Part shown: piece by piece, positions 49,097-59,290 of the stretch
Layout of the letters: the number at the start of each line of letters is the position of its first letter
Numbering within the stretch: position 1 is the first letter of the stretch
NCBI RefSeq assembly: GCF_019048845.1
Contig: NZ_CP077426.1
Location: 605,501 to 669,500, forward strand
Length of the DNA stretch: 64,000 nt
Source: Vibrio mimicus
GTDB taxonomy: Bacteria; Pseudomonadota; Gammaproteobacteria; Enterobacterales; Vibrionaceae
Direction of reading: 5' to 3'
Program-made: the position numbers and the translations under genes
Notes under the pieces: model-generated
What the model was told of the DNA's origin: nothing
Databases searched by the model: none
Seen by the model: only the letters and a program-made list of their open reading frames with translations

Positions 49097-49417
49097 ATGA
49101 TTCAAAATGTTATTGAAAAGAAGCTGAATGATGAATTTCAGCCAAAGTTTCTCAAAGTGCTTAATGAAAGCGATATGCACAACGTGCCAAGAGGTTCAGA
49201 AAGTCACTTTAAAGTCACGATTATTAGTGAGTGTTTCGAGGGATTGCGACTCGTTGCACGACACCGGTTGGTCAATCAAACCTTGTCGGATGAGTTAGCT
49301 AATCATATCCACGCTTTGGCGATTCATACCTATACTCCTGAAGAGTGGCAACAGAAGAATCAGGAGATACCAGAGAGCCCTATGTGTTTGGGTGGTTCAC
49401 GGAAAAATGCTCAATAA
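49097..49417 (+). CDS. bolA: BolA-family protein
   Basis: This 106-residue protein has the BolA core [28 protein letters not shown] with a conserved His, and [13 protein letters not shown]. BolA works with monothiol glutaredoxins in iron-sulfur cluster handling and affects cell shape and biofilm. AAGGA sits 8 bases before ATG 49097. It is divergent from rlmG. Confidence 0.92.
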   Translation: MIQNVIEKKLNDEFQPKFLKVLNESDMHNVPRGSESHFKVTIISECFEGLRLVARHRLVNQTLSDELANHIHALAIHTYTPEEWQQKNQEIPESPMCLGGSRKNAQ

Positions 49418-49691
49418 AATGTGCTACAACTATTAACTCTGGTTGTCTTTTGAACGATTTTTTAACACGGTTTAAACAAATGGGTCGGGGCAGACTGACG
49501 TTTAGTCGGTTTTACGATACCGATACGATAAATTATCCTACATAAAATAGGCTTTAGTGAGTTTGTGCGATGCTTCAAAATTATGATGATTTCTTAGTCT
49601 TTCGCTCAGGATTCGTTTGAAATTAAACCGTGATTCAGGGCATTGGTCATGGCATCAAGTTCCCAAAAGATGCTAGACTACAGCACCTGAC

Positions 49692-49723
49692 AAATCCCCC
49701 ACATGATTTGTGATGGGATTTTT
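49692..49723 (+). terminator. Terminator-like hairpin in nqr leader
   Basis: AAATCCC-CC-AC pairs with GTG-AT-GGGATTT around a 7-base loop and is followed by TTTTT. It may end bolA transcripts or attenuate the nqr operon. Confidence 0.5.
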
Positions 49724-49737
49724 AAAAGGATGTTGCG

Positions 49738-49763
49738 GTTTTAATGGTTAAGACCATTAAAAC
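49738..49763 (+). other. Perfect hairpin in nqr leader
   Basis: GTTTTAATGGT / ACCATTAAAAC with loop TAAG is an 11-bp perfect stem and is not followed by a T-run. It is a possible regulatory RNA stem or operator. Confidence 0.5.
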
Positions 49764-49900
49764 GGACACTAACAATGTCGTGTCTACCGAGGTAAGGATT
49801 CCGCTAGCGTTGTTCAGTTGTAAGAACAAGGCAAACGGAGTGCGCCTCGAATTTGCGCAATGAAAGAATCTTTTTCCCGATAAAAGTAGTGCAAGTGCGT

Positions 49901-51241
49901 ATGATTACAATAAAAAAGGGTTTGGACCTTCCTATTGCAGGAACTCCTTCCCAGGTGATTAGTGATGGTAAAGCCATCAAAAAAGTCGCCTTGCTTGGCG
50001 AAGAGTACGTTGGCATGCGTCCTACTATGCATGTTCGCGTAGGTGATGAAGTAAAAAAAGCTCAGATTCTTTTTGAAGATAAGAAGAATCCGGGTGTGAA
50101 ATTTACTTCACCAGTCAGCGGTAAAGTGGTTGAAATCAATCGTGGTGCGAAGCGCGTTCTTCAGTCTGTAGTGATTGAAGTAGCGGGTGATGACCAAGTG
50201 ACATTCGACAAGTTTGAAGCCCATCAGCTAGCCAGTTTGGATCGTGATGCGATCAAAACCCAGCTTGTTGAATCAGGTCTTTGGACTGCTTTCCGTACTC
50301 GTCCGTTCAGCAAGGTTCCAGCCGTTGATTCCACTTCTGAAGCCATTTTTGTTACTGCAATGGATACCAATCCATTGGCAGCTGAGCCTACGGTAGTGAT
50401 CAATGAACAATCGCAAGCCTTCGTAGCGGGTCTCGATGTGCTTTCGGCTCTGACCACTGGCAAAGTGTACGTTTGTAAGAAAGGTACTAGCTTGCCACGC
50501 TCTCAACAGTCGAACGTAGAAGAGCATGTCTTTGATGGCCCCCACCCTGCTGGCCTCGCAGGCACACACATGCATTTCCTCTATCCAGTAAGTGCAAGTC
50601 ATGTCGCGTGGAGCATTAACTATCAGGATGTGATTGCGATTGGTCAATTGTTCCTGACCGGTGAGCTATACAACCAGCGTGTTGTTTCTTTGGCAGGCCC
50701 AGTAGTGAACAAACCTCGTTTGGTTCGCACAGTATTGGGTGCATCGCTAGAGCAACTGGTGGATAGCGAAATCATGCCAGGTGAAGTGCGCATTATTTCT
50801 GGTTCTGTGTTGTCTGGTACTAAAGCCACTGGACCTCATGCTTATTTAGGCCGTTACCATCTGCAAGTATCTGTCCTGCGTGAAGGGCGTGATAAAGAAC
50901 TGTTAGGTTGGGCAATGCCTGGTAAGAACAAGTTTTCTGTTACTCGCTCTTTCCTTGGTCATCTTTTCAAAGGTCAAGTGTACAACATGACTACCACAAC
51001 CAACGGTAGTGATCGTGCCATGGTGCCAATTGGCAACTATGAGAAGGTCATGCCATTGGATATGGAGCCTACCTTGTTGCTTCGTGATCTGTGTGCTGGT
51101 GACAGTGACAACGCGATTCGCTTAGGTGCTCTGGAGCTAGATGAAGAAGATCTGGCACTGTGTACGTTCGTTTGTCCAGGCAAATACGAGTACGGTCAGC
51201 TCCTACGTGAGTGCTTAGACAAGATCGAGAAAGAAGGGTAA
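49901..51241 (+). CDS. nqrA: Na+-NQR subunit A
   Basis: The 446-residue peripheral subunit of the Na+-pumping NADH:quinone reductase sits on the cytoplasmic side and takes part in ubiquinone binding. [16 protein letters not shown] is the conserved start; the frame extends 16 codons upstream without support. The [13 protein letters not shown] and [14 protein letters not shown] stretches are family landmarks. No strong Shine-Dalgarno precedes the ATG. Confidence 0.96.
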   Translation: MITIKKGLDLPIAGTPSQVISDGKAIKKVALLGEEYVGMRPTMHVRVGDEVKKAQILFEDKKNPGVKFTSPVSGKVVEINRGAKRVLQSVVIEVAGDDQVTFDKFEAHQLASLDRDAIKTQLVESGLWTAFRTRPFSKVPAVDSTSEAIFVTAMDTNPLAAEPTVVINEQSQAFVAGLDVLSALTTGKVYVCKKGTSLPRSQQSNVEEHVFDGPHPAGLAGTHMHFLYPVSASHVAWSINYQDVIAIGQLFLTGELYNQRVVSLAGPVVNKPRLVRTVLGASLEQLVDSEIMPGEVRIISGSVLSGTKATGPHAYLGRYHLQVSVLREGRDKELLGWAMPGKNKFSVTRSFLGHLFKGQVYNMTTTTNGSDRAMVPIGNYEKVMPLDMEPTLLLRDLCAGDSDNAIRLGALELDEEDLALCTFVCPGKYEYGQLLRECLDKIEKEG

Positions 51242-51246
51242 TTTCC

Positions 51247-52494
51247 ATGGGCCTTAAAAAGTTTCTTGAAGACATCGAGCATCATTTTGAGCCAGGCGGC
51301 AAGCACGAGAAGTGGTTTGCTTTGTATGAAGCTGCGGCAACGCTGTTCTATACACCAGGTCTGGTTACAAAAAGAAGCTCACACGTTCGTGATAGCGTTG
51401 ACCTAAAACGTATCATGATCATGGTTTGGCTTGCTGTATTCCCAGCGATGTTCTGGGGTATGTACAATGCTGGCGGCCAAGCTATTGCTGCACTTAACCA
51501 CCTTTACTCAGGTGATCAACTAGCCGCGATGGTGGCGGGTAACTGGCACTACTGGCTGACCGAAATGCTTGGCGGAACCATGTCAAGCGATGCAGGTTGG
51601 GGCAGTAAAATGCTGTTGGGTGCAACCTACTTCCTACCTATTTATGCCACTGTGTTTCTTGTGGGTGGTTTCTGGGAAGTGTTGTTCTGTATGGTGCGCA
51701 AGCATGAAGTCAACGAAGGTTTCTTCGTAACTTCGATTCTGTTTGCTCTGATTGTTCCGCCAACTCTGCCACTTTGGCAAGCCGCACTAGGTATTACCTT
51801 TGGTGTTGTGGTTGCTAAAGAAGTGTTTGGTGGTACAGGCCGTAACTTCCTTAACCCAGCGTTAGCTGGCCGTGCTTTCCTGTTCTTTGCTTATCCAGCA
51901 CAGATTTCAGGTGACCTAGTATGGACTGCAGCGGATGGCTTCTCTGGTGCAACTGCACTGAGCCAATGGGCGCAAGGTGGTGCAGGTGCACTGATCAACA
52001 ACGCGACTGGCCAAACGATCACTTGGATGGATGCTTTCATTGGTAACATCCCTGGCTCAATCGGTGAAGTTTCAACTCTGGCACTCATGATTGGTGCAGC
52101 GTTCATCGTATACATGGGCATTGCTTCATGGCGCATTATCGGCGGTGTGATGATTGGTATGATTCTGCTGTCGACACTGTTTAACGTGATTGGCTCTGAT
52201 ACCAACGCAATGTTCAACATGCCTTGGCATTGGCACCTTGTTTTGGGTGGTTTTGCATTCGGTATGTTCTTCATGGCGACTGACCCAGTTTCAGCTTCCT
52301 TCACCAATGGTGGTAAGTGGGCTTACGGTATTCTGATCGGCGTAATGTGTGTGCTGATCCGTGTCGTGAACCCAGCGTACCCAGAAGGTATGATGCTGGC
52401 GATCCTATTCGCGAACCTATTTGCACCACTGTTTGACCACGTGGTTGTAGAGAGAAATATCAAGCGGAGATTAGCGCGCTATGGCAAGCAATAA
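51247..52494 (+). CDS. nqrB: Na+-NQR subunit B
   Basis: The 415-residue integral subunit has about ten helices, and carries covalent FMN on Thr236 in SGATALS. It houses riboflavin and quinone-related sites and a sodium path. The start ATG 51247 follows the nqrA stop by 5 bases with GAAGGGT upstream. The last 14 bases overlap nqrC. Confidence 0.96.
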   Translation: MGLKKFLEDIEHHFEPGGKHEKWFALYEAAATLFYTPGLVTKRSSHVRDSVDLKRIMIMVWLAVFPAMFWGMYNAGGQAIAALNHLYSGDQLAAMVAGNWHYWLTEMLGGTMSSDAGWGSKMLLGATYFLPIYATVFLVGGFWEVLFCMVRKHEVNEGFFVTSILFALIVPPTLPLWQAALGITFGVVVAKEVFGGTGRNFLNPALAGRAFLFFAYPAQISGDLVWTAADGFSGATALSQWAQGGAGALINNATGQTITWMDAFIGNIPGSIGEVSTLALMIGAAFIVYMGIASWRIIGGVMIGMILLSTLFNVIGSDTNAMFNMPWHWHLVLGGFAFGMFFMATDPVSASFTNGGKWAYGILIGVMCVLIRVVNPAYPEGMMLAILFANLFAPLFDHVVVERNIKRRLARYGKQ

Positions 52495-53269
52495 CGATAG
52501 CATTAAAAAGACGCTGTTTGTTGTTATCGCGTTGAGCCTAGTGTGCTCAATCATCGTATCGGCAGCGGCTGTCGGTCTGCGTGACAAGCAAAAAGAAAAT
52601 GCAGCACTGGATAAGCAGAGCAAAATTCTGCAAGTAGCAGGCATTGAAGCGAAAGGCAGCAAACAAATCGTTGAACTTTATACTAAAAGCATTGAGCCTC
52701 GTTTAGTTGACTTAGCTACGGGTGATTTTGTTGAAAAGGCTGCAGATGGCACAACAGCTGCCAACTATGATCAACGTAGTGCAGCGAAAAACAGTGATTA
52801 CTCTGTCAAATTAAGCGCTGAACAAGATAAAGCGAAGATCCAACGTCGTGCGAATGTTGGTGTGGTTTATCTCGTGAAAGACGGCGACAAAACTAGCAAG
52901 GTGATTCTGCCTGTACATGGTAACGGCCTATGGTCAATGATGTACGCGTTTGTAGCAGTAGAAACGGATGGTAACACCGTGTCAGGTTTGACCTACTATG
53001 AACAAGGCGAAACCCCTGGACTGGGTGGCGAAGTTGAAAATCCAGCTTGGCGTGCTCAATGGGTCGGTAAAAAGCTGTTTGATGAAAACCACAAACCTGC
53101 GATCAAGATTGTCAAAGGTGGTGCACCACAAGGTTCTGAGCATGGCGTAGACGGTCTGTCTGGCGCAACGCTGACCAGTAATGGTGTACAAAATACCTTC
53201 GACTTCTGGTTGGGTGATATGGGCTTTGGTCCATTCCTGACAAAAGTTCGTGACGGAGGTCTTAACTAA
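52481..53269 (+). CDS. nqrC: Na+-NQR subunit C
   Basis: The 262-residue subunit has one N-terminal helix and a large periplasmic domain with FMN bound covalently to Thr230 in SGATLTS. I remember the V. cholerae protein as 257 residues with FMN at Thr225, so about five extra residues lie before the FMN site, probably in the variable [19 protein letters not shown] segment. It overlaps nqrB by 14 bases and nqrD by 1. Confidence 0.95.
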   Translation: MASNNDSIKKTLFVVIALSLVCSIIVSAAAVGLRDKQKENAALDKQSKILQVAGIEAKGSKQIVELYTKSIEPRLVDLATGDFVEKAADGTTAANYDQRSAAKNSDYSVKLSAEQDKAKIQRRANVGVVYLVKDGDKTSKVILPVHGNGLWSMMYAFVAVETDGNTVSGLTYYEQGETPGLGGEVENPAWRAQWVGKKLFDENHKPAIKIVKGGAPQGSEHGVDGLSGATLTSNGVQNTFDFWLGDMGFGPFLTKVRDGGLN

Positions 53270-53901
53270 TGTCTAGCGCAAAAGAGCTGAAAAAGAGTGT
53301 GTTAGCACCAGTTCTGGACAACAACCCGATTGCATTGCAAGTTCTGGGTGTATGTTCTGCACTGGCGGTAACCACTAAGCTGGAAACGGCATTTGTTATG
53401 ACGTTGGCGGTAATGTTTGTTACTGCATTGTCTAACTTCTTCGTTTCTCTGATCCGTAACCACATTCCTAACAGTGTGCGTATTATCGTGCAGATGGCGA
53501 TTATCGCGTCTTTAGTAATCGTGGTAGACCAGATCCTTAAAGCGTATCTGTACGATATCTCTAAGCAGCTATCGGTATTCGTTGGTCTGATTATCACCAA
53601 CTGTATCGTAATGGGCCGTGCAGAAGCGTTTGCGATGAAGTCTGCGCCGATCCCTTCTTTCATTGATGGTATTGGCAATGGTTTAGGATATGGTTTCGTG
53701 CTGATGTCGGTTGGTTTCTTCCGTGAGCTTCTCGGCTCAGGCAAACTGTTTGGTTTGGAAATTCTACCTCTTATCAGTAATGGTGGTTGGTATCAGCCAA
53801 ACGGCCTGATGCTACTCGCACCTTCAGCATTCTTCCTGATCGGCTTCATGATTTGGGCGATTCGTACGTTCAAACCAGAACAAGTAGAAGCGAAGGAGTA
53901 A
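53269..53901 (+). CDS. nqrD: Na+-NQR subunit D
   Basis: The 210-residue membrane subunit has six predicted helices. The Cys in [14 protein letters not shown] (the RnfA/NqrD-type Cys) takes part, with NqrE, in the intramembrane [2Fe-2S] cluster. The start codon shares a base with the nqrC stop. Confidence 0.95.
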   Translation: MSSAKELKKSVLAPVLDNNPIALQVLGVCSALAVTTKLETAFVMTLAVMFVTALSNFFVSLIRNHIPNSVRIIVQMAIIASLVIVVDQILKAYLYDISKQLSVFVGLIITNCIVMGRAEAFAMKSAPIPSFIDGIGNGLGYGFVLMSVGFFRELLGSGKLFGLEILPLISNGGWYQPNGLMLLAPSAFFLIGFMIWAIRTFKPEQVEAKE

Positions 53902-53908
53902 GGTTGTC

Positions 53909-54505
53909 ATGGAACATTATATTAGTCTGCTGGTGAAATCGATTTTCATCGAGAACATGGCACTCTCTTTCTTCTTAGGGATGTGTACATTCTTGGCGGT
54001 GTCGAAAAAAGTTAAGACATCATTCGGCTTAGGTATCGCGGTTATCGTGGTACTGACTATCTCTGTACCAGTCAACAATCTGGTGTATAACCTAGTGCTC
54101 AAGCCTGATGCACTGGTTGAAGGGGTAGATCTAAGCTTCCTGAACTTTATTACCTTTATCGGTGTTATTGCGGCATTAGTACAGATTCTGGAAATGATCC
54201 TCGATCGCTTCTTCCCGCCTCTGTATAACGCACTGGGCATCTTCCTACCATTGATCACAGTAAACTGTGCCATCTTCGGTGGTGTGTCTTTCATGGTGCA
54301 GCGCGACTACAACTTTGCTGAATCGGTAGTGTATGGTTTCGGTTCTGGTGTGGGTTGGATGCTGGCTATCGTCGCTCTTGCAGGTATCCGTGAGAAGATG
54401 AAGTATTCAGACGTTCCTCCAGGTCTGCGTGGTTTGGGTATTACCTTTATCACAGCTGGCTTGATGGCGTTGGGCTTCATGTCATTCTCTGGTGTTCAAC
54501 TGTAA
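53909..54505 (+). CDS. nqrE: Na+-NQR subunit E
   Basis: The 198-residue membrane subunit has six predicted helices, homologous to NqrD in inverted topology. It supplies the Cys of [16 protein letters not shown] and the Cys of [10 protein letters not shown] to the NqrD/E iron-sulfur site. It is 7 bp after nqrD. Confidence 0.95.
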   Translation: MEHYISLLVKSIFIENMALSFFLGMCTFLAVSKKVKTSFGLGIAVIVVLTISVPVNNLVYNLVLKPDALVEGVDLSFLNFITFIGVIAALVQILEMILDRFFPPLYNALGIFLPLITVNCAIFGGVSFMVQRDYNFAESVVYGFGSGVGWMLAIVALAGIREKMKYSDVPPGLRGLGITFITAGLMALGFMSFSGVQL

Positions 54506-54538
54506 GTCGGGTAAACCGCAGCAATAAAGGAATAGTTA

Positions 54539-55765
54539 ATGTCTACTATTATTTTTGGTGTAGTGATGTTTACCCTGATTATACTGGCGTTGGTTTTGGT
54601 GATTTTGTTCGCCAAATCCAAGCTAGTACCAACAGGTGACATTACAATCTCAATCAATGGCGATCCTGAAAAAGCGATCGTAACCCAACCGGGTGGTAAG
54701 TTGCTGGGCGCATTGGCTGGTGCCGGTGTATTCGTATCTTCTGCTTGTGGTGGTGGTGGTTCATGTGGCCAATGCCGCGTAAAAATCAAATCGGGTGGTG
54801 GTGATATTCTGCCAACAGAACTGGATCACATCAGCAAAGGCGAAGCCCGTGAAGGCGAGCGTTTGGCGTGTCAGGTTGCTGTGAAAACCGATATGGATCT
54901 AGAACTGCCAGAAGAAATCTTTGGTGTGAAGAAGTGGGAATGTACGGTTATCTCTAACGATAACAAAGCCACTTTCATCAAAGAGCTGAAACTGCAGATT
55001 CCTGATGGCGAATCAGTACCGTTCCGTGCGGGTGGTTACATTCAGATTGAAGCGCCTGCGCACCACATTAAGTACGCTGATTTCGATGTGCCAGAAATGT
55101 ATCGCGGTGATTGGGACAAGTTTAACTTGTTCCGTTATGAGTCTATCGTAAATGAAGACATCATCCGTGCTTACTCTATGGCGAACTACCCAGAAGAGTT
55201 CGGTATTATCATGCTGAACGTGCGTATCGCGACTCCGCCGCCAAATAATCCAAACGTGCCACCAGGCCAAATGTCTTCTTACATCTGGTCACTGAAAGCC
55301 GGTGATAAATGTACAATTTCTGGCCCATTCGGTGAGTTCTTCGCGAAAGACACGGATGCAGAAATGGTATTTATCGGTGGTGGTGCAGGTATGGCGCCAA
55401 TGCGCTCGCATATCTTTGACCAGCTGAAGCGTCTGAAGTCTAAGCGTAAGATGTCTTACTGGTACGGTGCGCGTTCTAAGCGTGAAATGTTCTACGTAGA
55501 GGATTTCGATGGCCTAGCGGCTGAGAATGACAACTTCGTATGGCACTGTGCTCTATCTGATCCTCAGCCAGAAGATAACTGGACGGGTTATACCGGTTTC
55601 ATCCACAACGTGTTGTACGAAAACTATCTGCGTGACCATGAAGCACCAGAAGATTGTGAGTACTACATGTGTGGACCTCCGATGATGAACGCGGCAGTAA
55701 TCAACATGCTGAAAAACCTTGGTGTAGAAGAGGAAAACATCCTACTGGATGACTTCGGTGGTTAA
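54539..55765 (+). CDS. nqrF: Na+-NQR subunit F (NADH dehydrogenase module)
   Basis: The 408-residue electron input subunit has an N-terminal helix, a ferredoxin-like [2Fe-2S] domain (Cys70, Cys76, Cys79, Cys111; [11 protein letters not shown]) and an FAD/NADH-binding reductase domain ([31 protein letters not shown]). It receives hydride from NADH. It is 33 bp after nqrE and followed by a terminator at 55785. Confidence 0.96.
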   Translation: MSTIIFGVVMFTLIILALVLVILFAKSKLVPTGDITISINGDPEKAIVTQPGGKLLGALAGAGVFVSSACGGGGSCGQCRVKIKSGGGDILPTELDHISKGEAREGERLACQVAVKTDMDLELPEEIFGVKKWECTVISNDNKATFIKELKLQIPDGESVPFRAGGYIQIEAPAHHIKYADFDVPEMYRGDWDKFNLFRYESIVNEDIIRAYSMANYPEEFGIIMLNVRIATPPPNNPNVPPGQMSSYIWSLKAGDKCTISGPFGEFFAKDTDAEMVFIGGGAGMAPMRSHIFDQLKRLKSKRKMSYWYGARSKREMFYVEDFDGLAAENDNFVWHCALSDPQPEDNWTGYTGFIHNVLYENYLRDHEAPEDCEYYMCGPPMMNAAVINMLKNLGVEEENILLDDFGG

Positions 55766-55784
55766 TCGATAACTCACTACATCA

Positions 55785-55819
55785 AATGGCTGGCTCGTAT
55801 GAGTCAGCCATTGTTTTTT
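55785..55819 (+). terminator. Terminator between nqrF and apbE
   Basis: Twelve-base-pair stem (one G-U) AATGGCTGGCTC / GAGTCAGCCATT with GTAT loop, followed by GTTTTTT. It should reduce expression of apbE-nqrM relative to nqrA-F. Confidence 0.85.
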
Positions 55820-55914
55820 ACAAATTGGATATTGAAAGTGTCGATCTCATTACATATAGCGTGCAGTAGTATCGGTATTTTCCATATCAATTTTTAACTC
55901 AAAGGAGTAAACAA

Positions 55915-56919
55915 GTGAGACATTGGCTTGTTGTATTAGCTTCTCTTCTCCTGCTTGCTGGTTGTGAAAAGCCGGTTGAGCAAGTGCATATCAGTGGTCC
56001 AACCATGGGAACCACTTACAACATTAAATATATTCAACAGCCGAGCGTTGTGGATTCTAAAACACTGCAAACCGATATTGATCGGCTCCTTGAAGAAGTG
56101 AACGATCAGATGTCGACGTATCGTAAAGACTCTGAATTAAGCCGTTTTAACCAGCACACTAGTGCGGAGCCGTTTACGGTTTCAACTCAAACCGCTACGG
56201 TTGTGAAAGAAGCGATCCGTTTAAACGGTCTGACTGAAGGAGCGCTAGATGTGACGGTAGGTCCTTTAGTGAATCTTTGGGGATTTGGCCCAGAAGCACG
56301 CCCTGATGTAGTACCGACTGATGAAGAGCTGAATACGCGCCGTGCAATCACGGGTATTGAGCATCTGACGGTGGAAGGTAATACACTGAGCAAAGATATT
56401 CCTGAGCTGTACGTTGACCTGTCTACCATTGCGAAAGGCTGGGGCGTTGATGTGGTAGCGGATTACATCCAATCCCAAGGTATTGAAAACTACATGGTTG
56501 AGATCGGTGGTGAAATTCGTTTGAAAGGATTGAACCGTGATGGGGTTGCTTGGCGAATTGCGATTGAAAAACCGAGTGTGGATGAACGCAGCGTTCAAGA
56601 GATCATCGAACCTGGTGATTATGCAATTGCAACATCCGGTGATTACCGTAACTACTTTGAGCAAGATGGCGTTCGTTATTCGCACATCATTGATCCCATT
56701 ACAGGACGTCCAATTAATAACCGTGTGGTTTCTGTGACTGTGCTAGATAAATCCTGTATGACGGCTGATGGTTTAGCGACTGGTCTAATGGTGATGGGCG
56801 AAGAGCGTGGTATGGCGATCGCTGAAGCCAACCAGATCCCAGTCTTGATGATTGTAAAAACTGATGATGGTTTCAAAGAATACGCATCCAGCAGCTTTAA
56901 ACCGTTTTTAAACAAGTAA
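55915..56919 (+). CDS. apbE: FMN transferase ApbE (lipoprotein)
   Basis: The 334-residue flavin transferase attaches FMN to threonines of NqrB and NqrC. A signal peptide ends in the lipobox LLAGC. The ApbE core shows GPTMGTTYNIKY, STIAKGWGVDVVADYI and ATSGDYRNYFEQDG. GTG 55915 has AAAGGAG 7 bases upstream. Only Na+-NQR targets are visible nearby. Confidence 0.95.
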   Translation: MRHWLVVLASLLLLAGCEKPVEQVHISGPTMGTTYNIKYIQQPSVVDSKTLQTDIDRLLEEVNDQMSTYRKDSELSRFNQHTSAEPFTVSTQTATVVKEAIRLNGLTEGALDVTVGPLVNLWGFGPEARPDVVPTDEELNTRRAITGIEHLTVEGNTLSKDIPELYVDLSTIAKGWGVDVVADYIQSQGIENYMVEIGGEIRLKGLNRDGVAWRIAIEKPSVDERSVQEIIEPGDYAIATSGDYRNYFEQDGVRYSHIIDPITGRPINNRVVSVTVLDKSCMTADGLATGLMVMGEERGMAIAEANQIPVLMIVKTDDGFKEYASSSFKPFLNK

Positions 56920-56935
56920 TAGTGAGCATAAAACA

Positions 56936-57169
56936 ATGAACACATTTTTGATTACTTTTGCTTTCTTTCTTGCTGTCATTGCCGCTATGGCTGTTGGCTA
57001 CATTTTCCAACGTAAAGTGGTGAAAGGGAGTTGTGGTGGGTTAGGTGCCGTAGGCATCGAAAAAGTGTGCAACTGCCCAGAACCTTGTGATGCACGCAAA
57101 AAGCGTGAAGCGAAGGCCGCTGCACGAGCAGAACGCCTTGCTGCTTGGGAAAAAGATCGCATCGCCTAA
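56936..57169 (+). CDS. nqrM: NqrM, Na+-NQR maturation factor
   Basis: The 77-residue protein has one N-terminal helix and four cysteines in GSCGGL and VCNCPEPC, the DUF539 pattern. NqrM is needed for assembly of the NqrD/E iron centre, probably as an iron donor. It is 16 bp after apbE. Confidence 0.93.
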   Translation: MNTFLITFAFFLAVIAAMAVGYIFQRKVVKGSCGGLGAVGIEKVCNCPEPCDARKKREAKAAARAERLAAWEKDRIA

Positions 57170-57186
57170 TCAACTCAAACTCAAGT

Positions 57187-57213
57187 AAAAAGCTCGCCGT
57201 GGCGAGCTTTTTT
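57187..57213 (+). terminator. Terminator of the nqr accessory genes
   Basis: AAAAAGCTCGCC / GGCGAGCTTTTT with a tight GT centre, followed by TTATAAG. Confidence 0.9.
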
Positions 57214-57249
57214 ATAAGAGGCTTTTCTTGCTAGCAACATAATACTATA

Positions 57250-57265
57250 CTGTTTAAACATACAG
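57250..57265. promoter_or_regulatory. LexA box of dinB
   Basis: CTGTTTAAACATACAG (extended TACTG...CAGTT at 57248-57267) is a perfect CTGT-N8-ACAG SOS box, 12 bases before the dinB ATG. Confidence 0.9.
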
Positions 57266-57277
57266 TTATGGTGTACT

Positions 57278-58357
57278 ATGCAAGATAGAATCCGAAAAAT
57301 CATTCATGTCGACATGGACTGCTTTTTTGCTGCGGTAGAAATGCGGGATAATCCCGCATATCGCGATATCCCTCTCGCTGTGGGGGGGCATGAAAAGCAA
57401 CGTGGCGTGATCAGTACTTGTAACTATCAAGCACGAAAGTTCGGTGTTCGTTCGGCTATGCCTACGGCTCAAGCATTAAAGCTTTGTCCACAACTGCATG
57501 TTGTTCCTGGGCGTATGCAGATCTATAAAAATGTTTCGCGACAAATCCAAGCCATTTTCCAGCGCTACACCACGGTGATTGAGCCACTTTCCCTAGACGA
57601 AGCTTATCTTGATGTTACAGCATCAACCGCGTATCAAGGCAGTGCAACGCTTATTGCTCAAGCAATTCGGCGTGATATCTGGCAAGAGCTGAATTTAACC
57701 GCTTCTGCTGGTGTTGCGCCCATCAAGTTTCTTGCCAAAGTGGCTTCAGATATCAATAAACCGGATGGCTTGTATGTCGTGACTCCTGAGCAAGTTCAGG
57801 AAATGGTCGATAGCTTACCATTGGAAAAAATCCCCGGAGTAGGCAAGGTTGCTTTAGCGAAACTCCATCAAGCCGGCCTCTATGTTGGCGCTGATGTAAA
57901 AAATGCAGATTATCGTCAGATATTGCACCAATTTGGCCGTTTAGGGGCTTCTCTATGGAAAAAGAGTCACGGAATAGATGATCGTGAAGTAGTAACCGAA
58001 CGTGAGCGTAAATCGGTGGGGGTTGAGTATACCTTTAGCCAGAATATCACAACGTTCGAGGAATGTTGGCAGGTCATTGAGCGGAAACTCTACCCTGAAT
58101 TAGATATGCGTTTGAGCCGAGCACACTCACAGCGAGCGATCATTAAGCAAGGTATCAAAGTGAAGTTTGCGGATTTTCAGTTGACGACAATAGAACATAA
58201 TCATCCCTCCTTAGAGTTAAGTTACTTCCAGGAACTTTTGGAACAAGTGCTAACGCGCCAACAAGGGCGCGAAATTCGATTGTTAGGGTTGAGCGTGATG
58301 TTGAAACCAGAACTGCAAATGAAACAGCTAAGTATGTTTCCCAATGAATTGTTGTAG
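57278..58357 (+). CDS. dinB: DNA polymerase IV
   Basis: The 359-residue Y-family polymerase performs translesion synthesis. The catalytic metal residues are in HVDMDCFFAAVE and PLSLDEAYLDVT. The palm, fingers, thumb (IPGVGKVALAKL) and little-finger domains are intact. A beta-clamp binding segment is expected at the C-terminus (MKQLSMF). It is under LexA control. Confidence 0.95.
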   Translation: MQDRIRKIIHVDMDCFFAAVEMRDNPAYRDIPLAVGGHEKQRGVISTCNYQARKFGVRSAMPTAQALKLCPQLHVVPGRMQIYKNVSRQIQAIFQRYTTVIEPLSLDEAYLDVTASTAYQGSATLIAQAIRRDIWQELNLTASAGVAPIKFLAKVASDINKPDGLYVVTPEQVQEMVDSLPLEKIPGVGKVALAKLHQAGLYVGADVKNADYRQILHQFGRLGASLWKKSHGIDDREVVTERERKSVGVEYTFSQNITTFEECWQVIERKLYPELDMRLSRAHSQRAIIKQGIKVKFADFQLTTIEHNHPSLELSYFQELLEQVLTRQQGREIRLLGLSVMLKPELQMKQLSMFPNELL

Positions 58358-58483
58358 GTTGGAAAAGATTGTTATTTGATGAATTGAACAATAAATAGCA
58401 ATTGAGTGTCACTTTTGACGATATATTGGCGTATGATTCATCGGGATTGATTATAGTTGGCAAAAAATCAGCCAGAGAACACC

Positions 58484-59227
58484 ATGAAAAAACACCTTTT
58501 AGCTTTATCTTTATTAATGAGTTCATCCACATGGGCTGCACAGTGCCAAGTGGATATACAAAATGAAGTGCACCTGAATACTCAGCGAGTTGAAATATTA
58601 CGCTCTAGCAGTGATAAGGCGCTGATTGATAAGCAAAACAATCTTTATATACAAGGCAAAAAGATGGTTTTGTCAGCGGATCAACAAGCGGCGGTGAGAC
58701 AATATCGAGATCTGTTAACGAGCATGCTACCTAAAGCACAGCGTTGGGCTGATGACAGTTTGAAAGTGGCAAATCAATTAGTGGACGAGGTGGCAGTATC
58801 TTTAGAGGCTCCACAAGCTTTTGAGAATGTGAAAAAGTCGATGGCAACGTTTTTTGCGCAGGCCAAAGCTCAATATTTTAAAAATGGCGATCTGGTTGTC
58901 CCTGCTGAAACCTATGAATCGATGCAAAACCGTTGGCAACAAGAGCTCTCCAGAGGTCGAGAAATGCTGACTCAGCAGTTTTTTGCCAGTGCATTTGATG
59001 TTATGGCGAATAAGATGCAGCAAGAAGGCGGGTTAAATTTGACTCAACTTGGTAAAAATATGGGAGATTTGAAAAACAAGTTGGATGAAAAGGTCAAAGA
59101 ACAGACGGCGACCTTTGAAAAACAAGGGCAAGAGTGGTGTGACGCTCTCAATAAAATGACTCAGCAAGAACAGCAACTGCATAAAAAAATCCCTCAATTA
59201 AAGAACTATCAAGTTTTCACCATCTAA
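58484..59227 (+). CDS. YggN-like exported protein (DUF2884)
   Basis: This 247-residue protein has a signal peptide (MKKHLLALSLLMSSSTWAA) and a helical, Gln/Lys-rich mature part. It matches the DUF2884/YggN family in length and in the N-terminal CQVDIQNEVHLN. The function is unknown. ATG 58484 is preferred to the frame start at 58457 because the signal peptide then begins normally and AGAGA precedes it. Confidence 0.75.
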   Translation: MKKHLLALSLLMSSSTWAAQCQVDIQNEVHLNTQRVEILRSSSDKALIDKQNNLYIQGKKMVLSADQQAAVRQYRDLLTSMLPKAQRWADDSLKVANQLVDEVAVSLEAPQAFENVKKSMATFFAQAKAQYFKNGDLVVPAETYESMQNRWQQELSRGREMLTQQFFASAFDVMANKMQQEGGLNLTQLGKNMGDLKNKLDEKVKEQTATFEKQGQEWCDALNKMTQQEQQLHKKIPQLKNYQVFTI

Positions 59228-59231
59228 ACTG

Positions 59232-59260
59232 AGAAGAGTGTAATTAGCACTCTTCTTTCT
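59232..59260 (+). terminator. Terminator of the YggN-like gene
   Basis: Nine-base-pair stem AGAAGAGTG / CACTCTTCT (59232-59240, 59248-59256), followed by TTCT. Confidence 0.6.
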
Positions 59261-59290
59261 ACTGGTAAGCTTTGCTATGACGATGGTGAT

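Larger units (their letters stand above)
49418..49900 (+). other. Long leader region of the nqr operon
   Basis: The 483 bp between bolA and nqrA hold no convincing gene. Visible elements are an imperfect terminator-like hairpin (49692-49723) and a perfect 11-bp hairpin (49738-49763). The region just before nqrA lacks a recognisable ribosome site. The promoter position is not evident. Confidence 0.6.
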
